Part shown: one piece after another, positions 1 through 9,340 of the stretch | How the letters are laid out: each line of letters begins with the position of its first letter | How positions within the stretch are numbered: position 1 is the first letter of the stretch | Notes under the pieces: generated by a model | What the model was told of the DNA's origin: nothing | Database searches by the model: none | Seen by the model: the letters and a program-made list of their open reading frames with translations, nothing else | Translations under genes and position numbers: made by a program | Assembly (NCBI GenBank): GCA_965221105.1 | Contig: OZ244871.1 | Coordinates: forward strand, 2,232,001 to 2,296,000 | Length of the DNA: 64,000 bases | Origin: GM7GCV1 sp965221105 | GTDB lineage: Bacteria > Pseudomonadota > Gammaproteobacteria > Pseudomonadales > GM7GCV1 | Direction: 5' to 3'

Positions 1-630
1 GGGAACAAACGCCCGGATGTGGTCATCCACCTTCCCGACCAGAAAGATATCGTTGTTGATGCCAAGGTATCGCTCAAAGCCTACGAAACCTTTTTTAACG
101 CGGAAACTGAAACGGAGCAGGAGGTTGCGCTCAAGGAACATCGTGCCTCCATACGCAACCACGTCAATGGATTGAGTGGCAAGGACTACGAAAAACTCGA
201 GGGCATCAATACGCTCGATTTTGTATTCATGTTTGTCTCTGTCGAGCCCGCCTACACTCTTGCGCTCCAGTCCGATCAGTCGCTGTTTCAGTATGCCTAC
301 GACAAGGGAGTCGTGATTGTCAGTCCCACGACCCTGATGGCCACATTGAGAACGGTGGTTAATATCTGGCGTTATGAGAAACAGAACCGCTATGCCCAGC
401 AGATTGCCGATGAAGCCGGCGGACTCTATGACCAGTTCGTCCTTATGGTTGAGTCTCTGGACGATGTGGGCAGGAAGATTGCAGCTACGCAGTCCAGCTA
501 CGAACAGGCCCGCAGGCGCCTGTCTGAGGGTCGCGGGAATCTGGTTCGGCGGGTCGACAAACTCCGCACACTCGGTGCCAAATCCAAAAAAGCCCTACCT
601 GCTTCAGTCAAGGGACTGGCAGAGGACTAG
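1..630 (+). CDS. rmuC: DNA recombination protein RmuC, C-terminal part
   Basis: The reading frame is open from the first base, so the gene starts outside the window and only the last 209 residues are present. The segment opens with PDVVIHLPDQKDIVVDAKVSL, the conserved core of the RmuC family (predicted PD-(D/E)XK-like nuclease fold), and continues with FVFMFVSVEPAY and the VSPTTLMATLRTV motif. A helical, basic tail ends the protein. RmuC proteins limit inversions at short inverted repeats in Escherichia coli; the enzymatic role is inferred. Nothing in this part looks damaged, and the following 1.2 kb contains no long gene. Confidence 0.93.
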   Translation, partial: GNKRPDVVIHLPDQKDIVVDAKVSLKAYETFFNAETETEQEVALKEHRASIRNHVNGLSGKDYEKLEGINTLDFVFMFVSVEPAYTLALQSDQSLFQYAYDKGVVIVSPTTLMATLRTVVNIWRYEKQNRYAQQIADEAGGLYDQFVLMVESLDDVGRKIAATQSSYEQARRRLSEGRGNLVRRVDKLRTLGAKSKKALPASVKGLAED

Positions 631-659
631 GGGCTTGTAATCCGGGGATGCGCAGACCT

Positions 660-794
660 ATGGCTGAAAAAACATGTATAAGTGATCGGATTGCCGCAGT
701 GGTCGGAGTTGTTGTATTGCTGGGGTTGCTGGCAGTTATTCTTGTCGCATTCCTGAATTTTCTCTGGCTCCTGAGCTTCCCCGCGCCAGTCTAA
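660..794 (+). CDS. possible small membrane protein, 44 residues
   Basis: A short ATG-started frame encodes a charged N-terminus (MAEKTCISDRIAA) followed by one strongly hydrophobic helix of about 27 residues rich in V, L and F. A weak GGGGA lies about 13 bases upstream. I recognise no family. It ends next to an IS30 remnant in the same frame, so it could be a chance frame or the 5' part of a gene cut by the element. Confidence 0.3.
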   Translation: MAEKTCISDRIAAVVGVVVLLGLLAVILVAFLNFLWLLSFPAPV

Positions 795-965
795 TGGTGC
801 CCAGTTGGATGTATCGCCAACCTGCTTGATCGAGGACAGGTTGCGAGGGGCCGGAAGATGACGGACGCCGAGGTTCGGGTGGTGGAGGACCGGATGAACA
901 CCCGGCCCCGGAAGGTGTTGGGGTATCGCACGCCTGCGGTGGTGTTCACTGCGGTGCCGCCCTGA
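795..965 (+). pseudogene. IS30-family transposase, C-terminal remnant
   Basis: After a stop codon the frame reads about 56 codons that end a typical IS30 transposase: MTDAEVRVVEDRMNTRPRKV, then LGYRTPAVVF, then stop. The NxRPRKxLGxRTPxxVF signature is characteristic of the C-terminus of IS30-family DDE transposases. The rest of the transposase is missing. The bases just downstream resemble the usual IS30 right-end flank but I could not define an inverted repeat. Confidence 0.6.
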
Positions 966-1900
966 CCGATACCGAGTTGGCACCATGTGCCCAGCGCGTG
1001 AAGCGCGAACTGAAGCGTCGATGTTGTCGCAATGGCGCGCGTTGTGTGCCGGTGGGTGATGGCGCAACCTAGATTGGGAAAAAGGCAGATGAGCATGCAC
1101 CGGATGCGATTCAGGCGAAGTCAGGCCTATTCAAAAGTCCCCGGTGTACCCAAGGTCGTTCGGAGCCGCAGAGGCTCGTGCATGTTGTCTGTAGTGGAGT
1201 GCAGTGGGCTCGGTAGGGGGGTGTCGTCAGCACCCCAGAGCAGTTCGTCCAGTCATCTGTCTGGTGACCGGCCACTGAGTGTTCGGATGTACCAGGCCGC
1301 AGGCGCTATTCCGGCTGTTTCTCGCCAGGAGCATCCCGTACCTGCACTGCCCAGTTGAGCCGTTCCAACCCCTGCCAGACCTTCTTGGTGCCTGGCAGTG
1401 GCTGACGCGCAGAGGGATGGGCACCAGCCAGGTGCCCGATGTCGATAACCACCGCCCGAATGGTGGTGCTGGCGGATCGCTCCTCGACCATCGGATGACC
1501 CTGTGATCTCAGCAGGGTGTGGAGCAGGTCGGGAGTGTGTGAGTGAGTGTAGTGTTGGAAATCATCGTCAGAGTATGGCATTCTCCCGGCAGGTGCAACA
1601 GTCATTCAGTAAACAGCACCATCGGTACTTCACATAGGCTTACGGATAGGATTACGGCGGACATGTTGCACACGAAACCCACGACTCCAGGCACACAGTG
1701 AAGTGGGGGGCTACGGTGTCTCATAGCCGCGCGGCTGGAAGTTCTTTTCAGATGACTGCCAACATATTAGGTATAAAACGGTTCAATAAACATGGCGTCT
1801 CAGGTATTCACGGTCAGTATCGGTGACAGCTATTGCGTCGGCCCTTCATGCCGGTGGACTGAAGCCCTCGTGCAGCGGCGGACTCCCTGGTCGTGACCCC
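966..1900. other. non-coding, IS-derived debris upstream of the efflux operon
   Basis: No intact gene is visible. A minus-strand frame in the middle looks like the end of an IS4-type transposase and is listed separately. The last 250 bases before the TolC-like gene hold no convincing coding frame and probably carry its promoter. A TATAAA lies at 1772-1777, but no good -35 hexamer is at the right distance. Confidence 0.5.
1306..1605 (-). pseudogene. IS4-like transposase, C-terminal remnant
   Basis: The minus-strand frame contains ARQPLPGTKKVWQGLERLN, which resembles the PGxxxxWxGxxxL motif near the C-terminus of the IS4-type transposases that carry a DUF4338 N-terminus. N-terminal and central pieces of the same kind of transposase occur elsewhere in this window. 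No start, DDE residues or terminal repeats can be seen here. The assignment rests on one motif and is tentative. Confidence 0.3.
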
Positions 1901-3340
1901 ATGCTTATGTCTCGCGGAACGGAGGTTTTCGGGCGCTTGTACGCCGCTGCCCTCGCTCTGTGTCTTTGGGTGTCCCCCGATGGCGTGGCCCAGACAGGCG
2001 AGGCGGTATACGAGTTCCAAACCTGTACCCTGGTTAAGTGTGAACTGACGCTCAACGACACGATTCGTCTGGCGCTGGAGCGCAACCGCCCCCTGCTCAA
2101 CAGACGGCTCGACCGCGAGGTGCAGAGGTTTTCGCTCGAAGTGGCTGAGGACCGTTATAGACCCACATTCTCCTTGACCTCCTTCGCCAACGAGGACCGG
2201 ATCGATCAGACGACCGGGCTGGGTGCCCGCTCGGTTCTGCGCGTTCCCACTGGCGGCCAATTCGGGATTGGGTATAACGACTCCCGATCAAGGCGGTTTT
2301 CAGACTCCGGTTCGCACACCCTGAGCTTTTCCCAACCCCTGCTCAAAGGAGCCTGGCCCGGTGTTGCGACCGCGCCGCTGCGCCAGGCGCGGATTTCGGA
2401 GCAGCTCAATGTCCTTTCGTTCCGTCAAACCATAGTGGGTTTAATCGACTCCGTGATTGGAGCGTACCGGGGGTTGACCGGAGCCATGCGGCAACTGGAA
2501 ATCAGCGAGTCTTCCCTGCTCAGAGCCCGGCAGCAGCTGGAGTCAACCCGGGCGCTGATCAGCGTGGGAAGGGTGGCCGAGCGAGAAGCCGGGCGCTCTG
2601 AGGCGGCGGTCGCCAACAGGGAACTGGCGCTGGTGCGGGCGCGAAACCAGTTGGAAAACGCTCAGTTCCGACTTATCAACATTCTGGAGCTGGACAGCGC
2701 CATCCGCATCGCCCCCCTGGAGGAACTGGCCGCCGAAAAGCTGGACACTGCCTTCGAGGCGGAGTTCGACTACGCGCTGCGCAACCGCCCCGATTATCTC
2801 TCGGCTTGGCTGGGTGTCGATACCGCCGAAATCGGGCTTGCGGTGGCGCGCAACAACATGTTGCCGGACCTCTCGCTCAGTTATAACTGGACTGAGCGTA
2901 ATTCCAGAGACATCGACAATGGGGTGCGGCTGACCCTCTCGGCTCCATTGCCATGGAACGACCGCAGCCGCAAGTTGCAGCGCATGCAAGCCCGCAACGC
3001 GCTGGTAAAGGCGGAACGCAACGTTGTGGAATTGCGCGAAGCCATCAGCGTGGCGGTGCGGCAGGCCGTCAACGAAGTTGAGGTGGGATTCCGACTCATT
3101 GAATTGGCGCACAATGCCCGCGAACTGGCGGAGCGGAACCTTGAAGTGGAGAATGCAAAGTTCAGTCAGGGTCTTTCGTCGACCTTTGAGGTGGCGGCTT
3201 CAGAAGACAATCTGGTTCAGGCGGAACAGGCTGAGGTGAACGCCATCATCAGCTATCTCGGTGTATTGAACCGACTGGACTCGACCACCGGACGAACCCT
3301 GGACCGCTGGGGCGTTGAAGTTGAGGAGTTTTCTCCTTGA
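1901..3340 (+). CDS. TolC-family outer membrane efflux protein
   Basis: This 479-residue protein has a signal peptide (basic MLMSRGTEVFGR, then a hydrophobic AAALALCLWV segment) and two repeated helical OEP domains with the DTIRLALERNRPL, QPLLKGAWPG and LSYNWTERNSRD segments of TolC-like channels. It would form the outer-membrane duct of a tripartite pump. An ATG 78 bases upstream is in frame, but the chosen ATG places the signal peptide at the N-terminus. The stop overlaps the TTG start of the next gene (TTGA), so the channel and adaptor are probably translated together. The substrate cannot be read from sequence. Confidence 0.85.
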   Translation: MLMSRGTEVFGRLYAAALALCLWVSPDGVAQTGEAVYEFQTCTLVKCELTLNDTIRLALERNRPLLNRRLDREVQRFSLEVAEDRYRPTFSLTSFANEDRIDQTTGLGARSVLRVPTGGQFGIGYNDSRSRRFSDSGSHTLSFSQPLLKGAWPGVATAPLRQARISEQLNVLSFRQTIVGLIDSVIGAYRGLTGAMRQLEISESSLLRARQQLESTRALISVGRVAEREAGRSEAAVANRELALVRARNQLENAQFRLINILELDSAIRIAPLEELAAEKLDTAFEAEFDYALRNRPDYLSAWLGVDTAEIGLAVARNNMLPDLSLSYNWTERNSRDIDNGVRLTLSAPLPWNDRSRKLQRMQARNALVKAERNVVELREAISVAVRQAVNEVEVGFRLIELAHNARELAERNLEVENAKFSQGLSSTFEVAASEDNLVQAEQAEVNAIISYLGVLNRLDSTTGRTLDRWGVEVEEFSP

Positions 3341-5094
3341 GTACCGCCCCCAACGTTCACTCCGATCTCTTCCAGAGTCTGTCCGATGGCGTACTGGTGA
3401 TCGATTTCGACGGTGTGATCCAGATGGCCAACCCCGCTTTTCATCAGATGTTCGAGCTGGACCCAGATGAACCGGTTGCAGGGCGTGACTTTGGCGAACT
3501 TTTTCTGATGTCGGAGAATTTCGACGAGTTCACCCAGGTTGTTCTCGACGCGGTGGCCGAGCGCAGGGAAATCCCACGCCGGATAGCGCGGATTCGCGTG
3601 GGTGATGGTTTCCGCTCCCTGTCCGCTACGAGCTCGTGCCTGATGGAGAGCGGGGAGCGGGTGGCGGTGATTGTGGTGGTTTCCGACATCACCGAAATGC
3701 AGGAGTTGCGCGAGACAGAACTGCGGCAGGCGGAGGTGATCAACGCGCAGTTGGGCGAGATTCAGGCTGCCTATTCCGATCTTGAGGGGCGCAACATGGA
3801 GCTCTCGGTGCTCACGCGCCGTTTGCGCCAGGTGCGCGGCGCGGCGATGCTGGCCGGCCCGCTGCTGTTCCTTGCCATAGGTGTTTGGTATCTGCAGCCA
3901 CTGGACTACATCGCCGGTGTCTCCCCGGTTGCGCCCGCGAACAGTGAATCCGCCGCTCAGGCCGCGCTGTCCGCCATAACCGTGCAGCCGAGCGAATTCA
4001 GCTCTACCATCGCGTTGCAGGGTGCCTTGTCGCCGGGCCGCATCGAGCAGATAGTCAGCCAGATTGAAAGCCTGGTGACGGCGGTTCACGCGGTCCCCGG
4101 AGACCGGGTGTCGCAGGGCGATTTGCTGGTGGAGCTCGACCCCGGCTTGCTCGCCGATGAGCAGCGGCGGGCCGAAATCGAGCATATCGAGGCTCAGGAC
4201 CGGTTGCATGAGATCGAGAACTGGGAGAACAGCTCCGAGATGACCCGCATTCGACGCTCCCTGAAACGGGCGAAAATCGCCCTTGATGACGCGGAACGGG
4301 AAGTCAGCAACACCCGATTTCTGCTGGAACAGGGGATCATACCCAGTTCCCAGCACGAACAGGCGCAACGCCAGCATGAAAGCCGAATCCTGGACCTGGA
4401 AGAGGCGGAGCGGGAGGTGGAAGCGGTGCGGGCTCGGGGTAGCGGCGACGAAGTCCGCAAGGTGTACCTGCAGGCGGTTTCGGCCGAGGAGCGCTTGCGC
4501 GCTCAGCAGGAGAAACTGAACCTGACGCGGATTGTGGCCCCCTTCTCGGGAGTGCTGCTGGAACAGCCGAGCTCGCAGAGCCAGGCCTCCCTGGCGGCGG
4601 GCCAGCCGGTGACGCCGGGACAGGTGCTGTTGAACATCGCGGACCTGGAGCGCCTCCGTGTTGTGACCAGCGTAAACGAGGTCGATTTCCGCAAGGTGGA
4701 GGTTGGCCAGCAGGCCCAGATCACCGGCCCCGGATTTCCCGGGCTGGAAGTGGCGGGAAGCGTGACCTCGGTTTCGTCCTGGGCGGATAGCGGCAATCGG
4801 GGCGCGCCGGAATTCGAGGTGGTCGTCACTCTGGATCCGCTGGAAGGGGAAGCGCTCGAGCGGCTGGTGGCTGGCATGTCGGCCTATGTCACCGTGGTTG
4901 TCTATCAGAACCTGGAGGCCCTGATGTTGCCGATCAATGCAGTGGGGCAGAACGGCGACGAAGCCTGGCTTCGCGTGGCTGACAGCGAAGGCGGCTGGGA
5001 GCGTCGCCCGGTGGAGCTGGGACTTACCTCACTTGATTCGGTGGAGGTAGTGGCGGGGCTTGCCCCAGGCGAACGGATCGTCCTGCCGCAGTGA
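3337..5094 (+). CDS. PAS domain fused to an RND/MacA-type periplasmic adaptor
   Basis: The 585-residue product combines two usually separate parts. Residues 8-125 are a PAS domain (SLSDGVLVIDFDGVIQMANPAF, VVSDITEMQELRE). Residues 120-165 form a coiled coil, and residues 169-187 a single membrane helix. From about residue 215 to the end it is a HlyD/MacA adaptor: a biotinyl-lipoyl half motif (VTAVHAVPGDRVSQGDLLVE), a long alpha-helical hairpin, the second lipoyl half (IVAPFSGVL), then beta-barrel and membrane-proximal domains. The topology implied is a cytoplasmic PAS sensor and a periplasmic adaptor. Start is TTG, overlapping the upstream stop; no ATG start fits. It lies between the channel and the ABC genes and is presumably their adaptor. 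Confidence 0.85.
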   Translation: MSTAPNVHSDLFQSLSDGVLVIDFDGVIQMANPAFHQMFELDPDEPVAGRDFGELFLMSENFDEFTQVVLDAVAERREIPRRIARIRVGDGFRSLSATSSCLMESGERVAVIVVVSDITEMQELRETELRQAEVINAQLGEIQAAYSDLEGRNMELSVLTRRLRQVRGAAMLAGPLLFLAIGVWYLQPLDYIAGVSPVAPANSESAAQAALSAITVQPSEFSSTIALQGALSPGRIEQIVSQIESLVTAVHAVPGDRVSQGDLLVELDPGLLADEQRRAEIEHIEAQDRLHEIENWENSSEMTRIRRSLKRAKIALDDAEREVSNTRFLLEQGIIPSSQHEQAQRQHESRILDLEEAEREVEAVRARGSGDEVRKVYLQAVSAEERLRAQQEKLNLTRIVAPFSGVLLEQPSSQSQASLAAGQPVTPGQVLLNIADLERLRVVTSVNEVDFRKVEVGQQAQITGPGFPGLEVAGSVTSVSSWADSGNRGAPEFEVVVTLDPLEGEALERLVAGMSAYVTVVVYQNLEALMLPINAVGQNGDEAWLRVADSEGGWERRPVELGLTSLDSVEVVAGLAPGERIVLPQ

Positions 5095-5127
5095 TCCCGA
5101 ACCCGCCGCGGGAAGGTTTGCAAGACA

Positions 5128-5868
5128 ATGCTGAAACTCGCCGATATTCGCAGGTCCTATAGCGTGGGGGGTGTGGAGACCGATATCCTGCGCGGCGTGG
5201 ATCTCGAGGTGGGCGCGGGCGATCTGCTGTCGATCATGGGGCCTTCGGGCAGCGGCAAGACCACCCTGATGAATATCATCGGACTGCTGGACCGCCCGGA
5301 TTCGGGTGCCTGCATTTTGAACGGGCGCGACGTGCAGGGGCTGCGCGACGACGAACTCGCTGCTCTGCGCAACCGGCATATCGGCTTTGTGTTCCAGTCT
5401 TTTCATCTGCTGCCGCAACTGACCGCGCTGGAGAATGTGGGCCTGCCGCTGGTGTACCGGGGTGTACCGCGGTCGCAGATCAGCACACGTGCAGGTGAAA
5501 TTCTGGAGCGCGTCGGCATGGCTGACAAAATCGGCAACCGGCCGGACCAGCTTTCCGGGGGACAGAAGCAGCGCGTAGCCATCGCCCGCGCGCTCGTCGG
5601 AGATCCGGCGCTGGTGCTGGCCGATGAGCCTACCGGCGCGCTGGACGCCGACACCGCCAGTGAGGTCATGGCATTGCTTGGGCGACTGAATACAGAACAG
5701 GGGATTACCATTCTGATCATCACCCACGACCCGTCGGTGGCAGGTCAATGCCGACGGCAGACGCGCATACTCAATGGTAGGCTCTTCGAGACCCGCGCCG
5801 AGGTTTCCGCCACCGCACCGCAACCGACCGTCCTCGGCGCGGATACCACAATGGCGACCGCGCAATGA
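5128..5868 (+). CDS. MacB/LolD-type ABC transporter ATP-binding protein
   Basis: A 246-residue nucleotide-binding subunit. Walker A is GPSGSGKTTLMN, the Q-loop is FVFQSFHLL, the signature is LSGGQKQRVAIARAL, Walker B is LVLADEPTGALD and the H-loop is IITHDPS. This is the MacB/LolD/FtsE branch of ABC proteins, which power mechanotransmission rather than classical transport. The gene follows the adaptor by 33 bases and overlaps the permease start (ATGA). In MacB itself the ATPase and permease are one chain; here they are split. Confidence 0.92.
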   Translation: MLKLADIRRSYSVGGVETDILRGVDLEVGAGDLLSIMGPSGSGKTTLMNIIGLLDRPDSGACILNGRDVQGLRDDELAALRNRHIGFVFQSFHLLPQLTALENVGLPLVYRGVPRSQISTRAGEILERVGMADKIGNRPDQLSGGQKQRVAIARALVGDPALVLADEPTGALDADTASEVMALLGRLNTEQGITILIITHDPSVAGQCRRQTRILNGRLFETRAEVSATAPQPTVLGADTTMATAQ

Positions 5869-7082
5869 CCGAAGGCGGCGGTTTTGTGCCGAGATATTTT
5901 TTGATTCTCGTGGTCAATGCCCGCGAGGCGTTCAAGAGCCTGCGCCGGGCGCGGCTGCGAACGGCGCTGGGGCTGATAGGCGTGATGATCGGTATTTCGT
6001 CGGTGATTGTGATGGTTTCGCTGGGCGAGATCGCCAAGGCAGAGTCCCGCAAGCAGTTCGAGTCGCTTGGCACCGATCTTGTGCTCATTCGCTCCTCCGG
6101 AAACCGCGGTGGCAGGATCGAAATTCAGCATGCCTTGGAGATGGCGGAGAAGGTGCCCTCGATCCGCGAGGCAGCGCCCCGCACACTTGAATACGGCAGC
6201 TTTCGGTACGCCGGCAGGGAGGTCGGGAGCGGGCTGATCCAAGGCGTCAGCCAGTCCTTCATGATCGTCAACAGGCTCTCGACGGAGGAAGGCCGCTTCA
6301 TCTCGGATCTGGATACCGACCGGCACTGGTGCGTGGTGGGTGCCGAAGTGGCGAAGAAAATGCGCGAGGCGGGAGCGGAGCGGATTCTAGGCGAAATCGT
6401 GCAGGTGCGAGAACTGCTCTTCACAGTGGTCGGGGTGCTGGAACACCAAGAAGAGAACTATGCGCTGCCAGTGCAGTTGAATGTGAGCAACTCAGTGTTC
6501 ATCCCGATCACCACCTCCACGCGGATGATCAGTCAACCCGGGGTTGAAGCGATCATCGCCCGTTCCAGTGACGGTGTGCACTACGAAAGGGCCACTGAAG
6601 ATGTTCGCTCGTTTTTCCGCATCCGGTCCCCCGAGCTTGAACTCGATGTCGTGACCGCACGGCAACTCATCGAACAGGTGGAGACACAAATGGAAGTATT
6701 CACCCTCCTGCTGGGCTCGGTGGGCAGCATTTCGCTGATTGTGGGCGGCATCGGCATCATGAACATCATGCTCGTATCAGTGGCGGAGCGGCGTTCGGAA
6801 ATTGCCGTGCGCCGTGCACTGGGCGCGCGGAGGTGGGACATCCGAGGCCAGTTTCTCATTGAATCTGTCATTCTTACGAGTGTCGGCGGTGTGCTCGGCA
6901 TCACTCTAGGCCTGGTGGCGACCTGGGCGATCACCCGCTTCACCGGCTGGGACTTCCTGATTTCGGGAATTTCCGTAGCGAGCGGTCTCACCACGGCGGT
7001 GGCGGTTGGCCTGTTCTTCGGGTTCCAGCCCGCCCACCACGCGGCGCAGATGGACCCCATCGCCGGGCTACAGGGCCGGTAA
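5865..7082 (+). CDS. MacB-type FtsX-like permease
   Basis: The 405-residue protein has one membrane helix near the N-terminus (RTALGLIGVMIGISSVIVMV), a periplasmic MacB-PCD-type domain of about 200 residues, and three C-terminal helices with the FtsX signature GIMNIMLVSVAERRSEIAVR and RRALGARRWDI. Four helices in all fit one MacB half-dimer. With the channel, adaptor and ATPase it completes a four-gene efflux operon. The start overlaps the ATPase stop by four bases. Confidence 0.92.
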   Translation: MTEGGGFVPRYFLILVVNAREAFKSLRRARLRTALGLIGVMIGISSVIVMVSLGEIAKAESRKQFESLGTDLVLIRSSGNRGGRIEIQHALEMAEKVPSIREAAPRTLEYGSFRYAGREVGSGLIQGVSQSFMIVNRLSTEEGRFISDLDTDRHWCVVGAEVAKKMREAGAERILGEIVQVRELLFTVVGVLEHQEENYALPVQLNVSNSVFIPITTSTRMISQPGVEAIIARSSDGVHYERATEDVRSFFRIRSPELELDVVTARQLIEQVETQMEVFTLLLGSVGSISLIVGGIGIMNIMLVSVAERRSEIAVRRALGARRWDIRGQFLIESVILTSVGGVLGITLGLVATWAITRFTGWDFLISGISVASGLTTAVAVGLFFGFQPAHHAAQMDPIAGLQGR

Positions 7083-8225
7083 TTTGACACGGCAATAGCT
7101 GGCCCGCGAGGTCTGTGCCCGTTGTGATGTTCATGGTCATCTCGGGCGACCGCGCCTGGCCAGTTGCAGTGCGGCACTGGCGCAGCTGCACGACTCGGGG
7201 CATCTGGTGCTCCCGGTTCAGAAGACGCACAGTGCCCAGGGTCGGCCCGGGGTCTGGAGGCACCGGTCTGGTGCACCCTGGTGCAGATCCGTGGAGAGCG
7301 TCGTGGCCACGATTGATGCAGCCACGCGGAAGCTAAATTGGGCAGGGACGATCAGAAGCCGCTGCGGGTCAGTCGGCATTCGTATGCCTGGCTTCCAGTC
7401 TGCGCTATCTGATTAATATCCTGATTCGGGAACCCGGTTCCCCTTCCCCGGTAGGCCTAGGACGAAGCTTGCGGATGGCGGTGTGCGCTTCGAAATCTCT
7501 TTGATGGTGTGATTGCAACCCGGCGTGGGGAATATCGCGGCAGGTCATGGAACATCGATCTGGAGGTGGCCGAGACAGCAAGGCAAGATGCCAGATCCCG
7601 CAAATCCGATCCGATTCAAGGCATTCCGCTCGGGAAAGACAGAACGTTGGAGGTAGTTGGGGTCGTTCGTGAGCTGGACCGCCGTGTGGATGTTTACCAG
7701 CGTTTGAAAATGCCACGGACGGCATTCAGCGTGAGCCTTCTCGGCGATCTGGCTTCCGGTCAATGAGGTCGGGAGACTATCCACGAGCTCAAATCGGTGA
7801 TTTACAGCTATGCAGCTTGGATCTCGGAGTCTCTGTCAGCCACCGGTGGTCTCAAAACGCGGGCTACGGTCTCAGTTGCGCTTCAGCGGTTTGATGTTCC
7901 TGGAGAGGCCCGGGAATGGGTGTGCCAGCACTTGCAGGTCGAGTAATGGTCTTTCTGGTAGCAAACTTATCATAGCCGTACGAGTTCTGTGGTAAGGTAG
8001 AGGGATATAGGAGTGATAGTTAACTCCACAAGCTCAGCTCTTGATGTCAAGCGGAAAAGCCGCTTCGATTGCAATGGCTGGGGAAATTGGACTGTGCAGT
8101 GCTCGTGATCAACTCACGGGGTCAAAACGTCTGATGGTTATTCTTTCGCAGGCTCTAAGAGGCACCGAAAAAGCACGTCCATTAACCGGGCTTAAAGGCC
8201 AGAGTCCTAAAGAAGGGGTCAGCAA
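7083..8225. other. region without intact genes; decayed coding sequence
   Basis: No intact gene is visible between the efflux operon and the nuclease-like gene. The first 400 bases look non-coding. The centre holds a coding-like frame broken by a stop (listed separately). A 75-residue frame at 8041-8268 overlaps the next gene's start and matches nothing I know. Confidence 0.5.
7509..7946 (+). pseudogene. unrecognised coding-like remnant with an internal stop
   Basis: One reading frame runs through an 85-codon stretch, a TGA at 7764-7766, and a further 59 codons ending at TAA. The second part has normal protein-like composition (KSVIYSYAAWISESLSAT, then FDVPGEAREWVCQHLQVE). It has no start codon or ribosome site of its own, so it looks like the C-terminus of a lost larger gene. 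I cannot name the family. Confidence 0.3.
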
Positions 8226-9173
8226 GTGCCGATTTTCGATATCTCAGGCGACAGGTTATCTGCGGTAGAACAGAAAAATTTCCCGCTGGAAAAGGATTTG
8301 CAGCACCTGATTGAGAACAACCTGGAAACCATCTTCAATTGCCGGTTCGTCGCCAGTGAATTTGGCACCGGTGCACAACATGCGGGTCGAATTGACAGTC
8401 TGGCGCTGTCAGAAGAACATAACCCGGTCATCATCGAATATAAAAAAGTCGAATCTTCAGAGCTTATCACTCAAAGCCTTTTCTACCTGCACTGGATTGG
8501 AGACCATAAAGGCGATTTTGAGATTGCTGCACGAAAGCAACTTGGAAACGATGTTGAGGTAGACTGGTCTGCTATCAGAGTTATGTGCATTGCGCCAAAT
8601 TATAAAAAATATGACCTGCATGCGGTGCAGGTTATGGGGGCACATATAGAACTTTGGAAATACCGGTTGTTTTCCAACAATTCACTGTATCTTGAAGAGG
8701 TTTTTCATACTTCCAAGTCAACAGTGCTCCCCGCTACAGCACATGCCGATATCGGGGATAAGAATCCAGTTATGGTCGAAGCTGGAAAAAAAGCTGCGCT
8801 GATTCGTGCCACAGCAACTTATACATTCGATGAGCGACTCGAAGGAAAGAGTGAGGAAATAAAAAAACTGACATCGACAATTCGTGAGTTTATTCTCGGC
8901 CTTGACGCGTCCATTGAAGAAGTGCCTAAAGCACTCTATGTCGCCTACAAAATTTCCCAGAATGTAGTCTGCATGGAAATCAGGAGAGACAAGATCAAAC
9001 TGTTTCTGAAACTGAAGCCTTCAGATATTCCAGATGAAACTCGCTACTATCGAGACGTAACATCAGTAGGCCATTACGGGACTGGCGATGTTGAGTTTAC
9101 TGTATCTTCTGAGTCCGAGTTTGAGGAGACCAAAGATTATATTGTTATGGCATATAGCAAGGTCGGCGGCTAA
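8226..9173 (+). CDS. DUF91/DUF5655 nuclease-like protein
   Basis: The N-terminal half carries the PD-(D/E)XK-type pattern GRIDSLAL...NPVIIEYKK, as in NucS/DUF91-like proteins. The C-terminal half (from about residue 215, KLTSTIREFILGLDASIEEV to VEFTVSSESEFEETKDYI) matches the DUF5655 layout. Such 310-320-residue proteins are widespread next to mobile elements and defence genes, and a DNA-processing role is inferred. Start is GTG; an AGAAGGGG lies about 10 bases upstream. A broken AbiE system follows at once, which points to a decayed defence locus. Confidence 0.75.
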   Translation: MPIFDISGDRLSAVEQKNFPLEKDLQHLIENNLETIFNCRFVASEFGTGAQHAGRIDSLALSEEHNPVIIEYKKVESSELITQSLFYLHWIGDHKGDFEIAARKQLGNDVEVDWSAIRVMCIAPNYKKYDLHAVQVMGAHIELWKYRLFSNNSLYLEEVFHTSKSTVLPATAHADIGDKNPVMVEAGKKAALIRATATYTFDERLEGKSEEIKKLTSTIREFILGLDASIEEVPKALYVAYKISQNVVCMEIRRDKIKLFLKLKPSDIPDETRYYRDVTSVGHYGTGDVEFTVSSESEFEETKDYIVMAYSKVGG

Positions 9174-9176
9174 GGT

Positions 9177-9340
9177 TTCTGGCGCATGGTGTCGGACTCG
9201 ATGTCGCATTGGAGAGTCTCCACAAGGTCGTGAGATCCGGAAAGGCAAAACCGGCCGATATCGTGAACTACGCGCGTAATCTGCGCATCTGGTCTGTTGT
9301 GAGGCCCTATCTTGAATCGGTAGCCGCTTATGGTACCTGA
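9177..9340 (+). pseudogene. AbiEi antitoxin-like, C-terminal remnant
   Basis: About 54 codons read GLDVALESLHKVVRSGKA, then VNYARNLRIWSVVRPYLESV and a stop. This is the helical C-terminus typical of AbiEi-type antitoxins. The winged-helix N-terminus is missing, lost at the junction with the upstream gene. The stop overlaps the start of the AbiEii-like gene by 11 bases, the usual coupling of these pairs. Confidence 0.55.

Noticed and set aside
8041..8268. 75-codon frame in front of the DUF91/DUF5655 gene
   Set aside because: It overlaps the next gene's start by 43 bases, has no recognisable motif, and the TTG start is not supported by a ribosome site.
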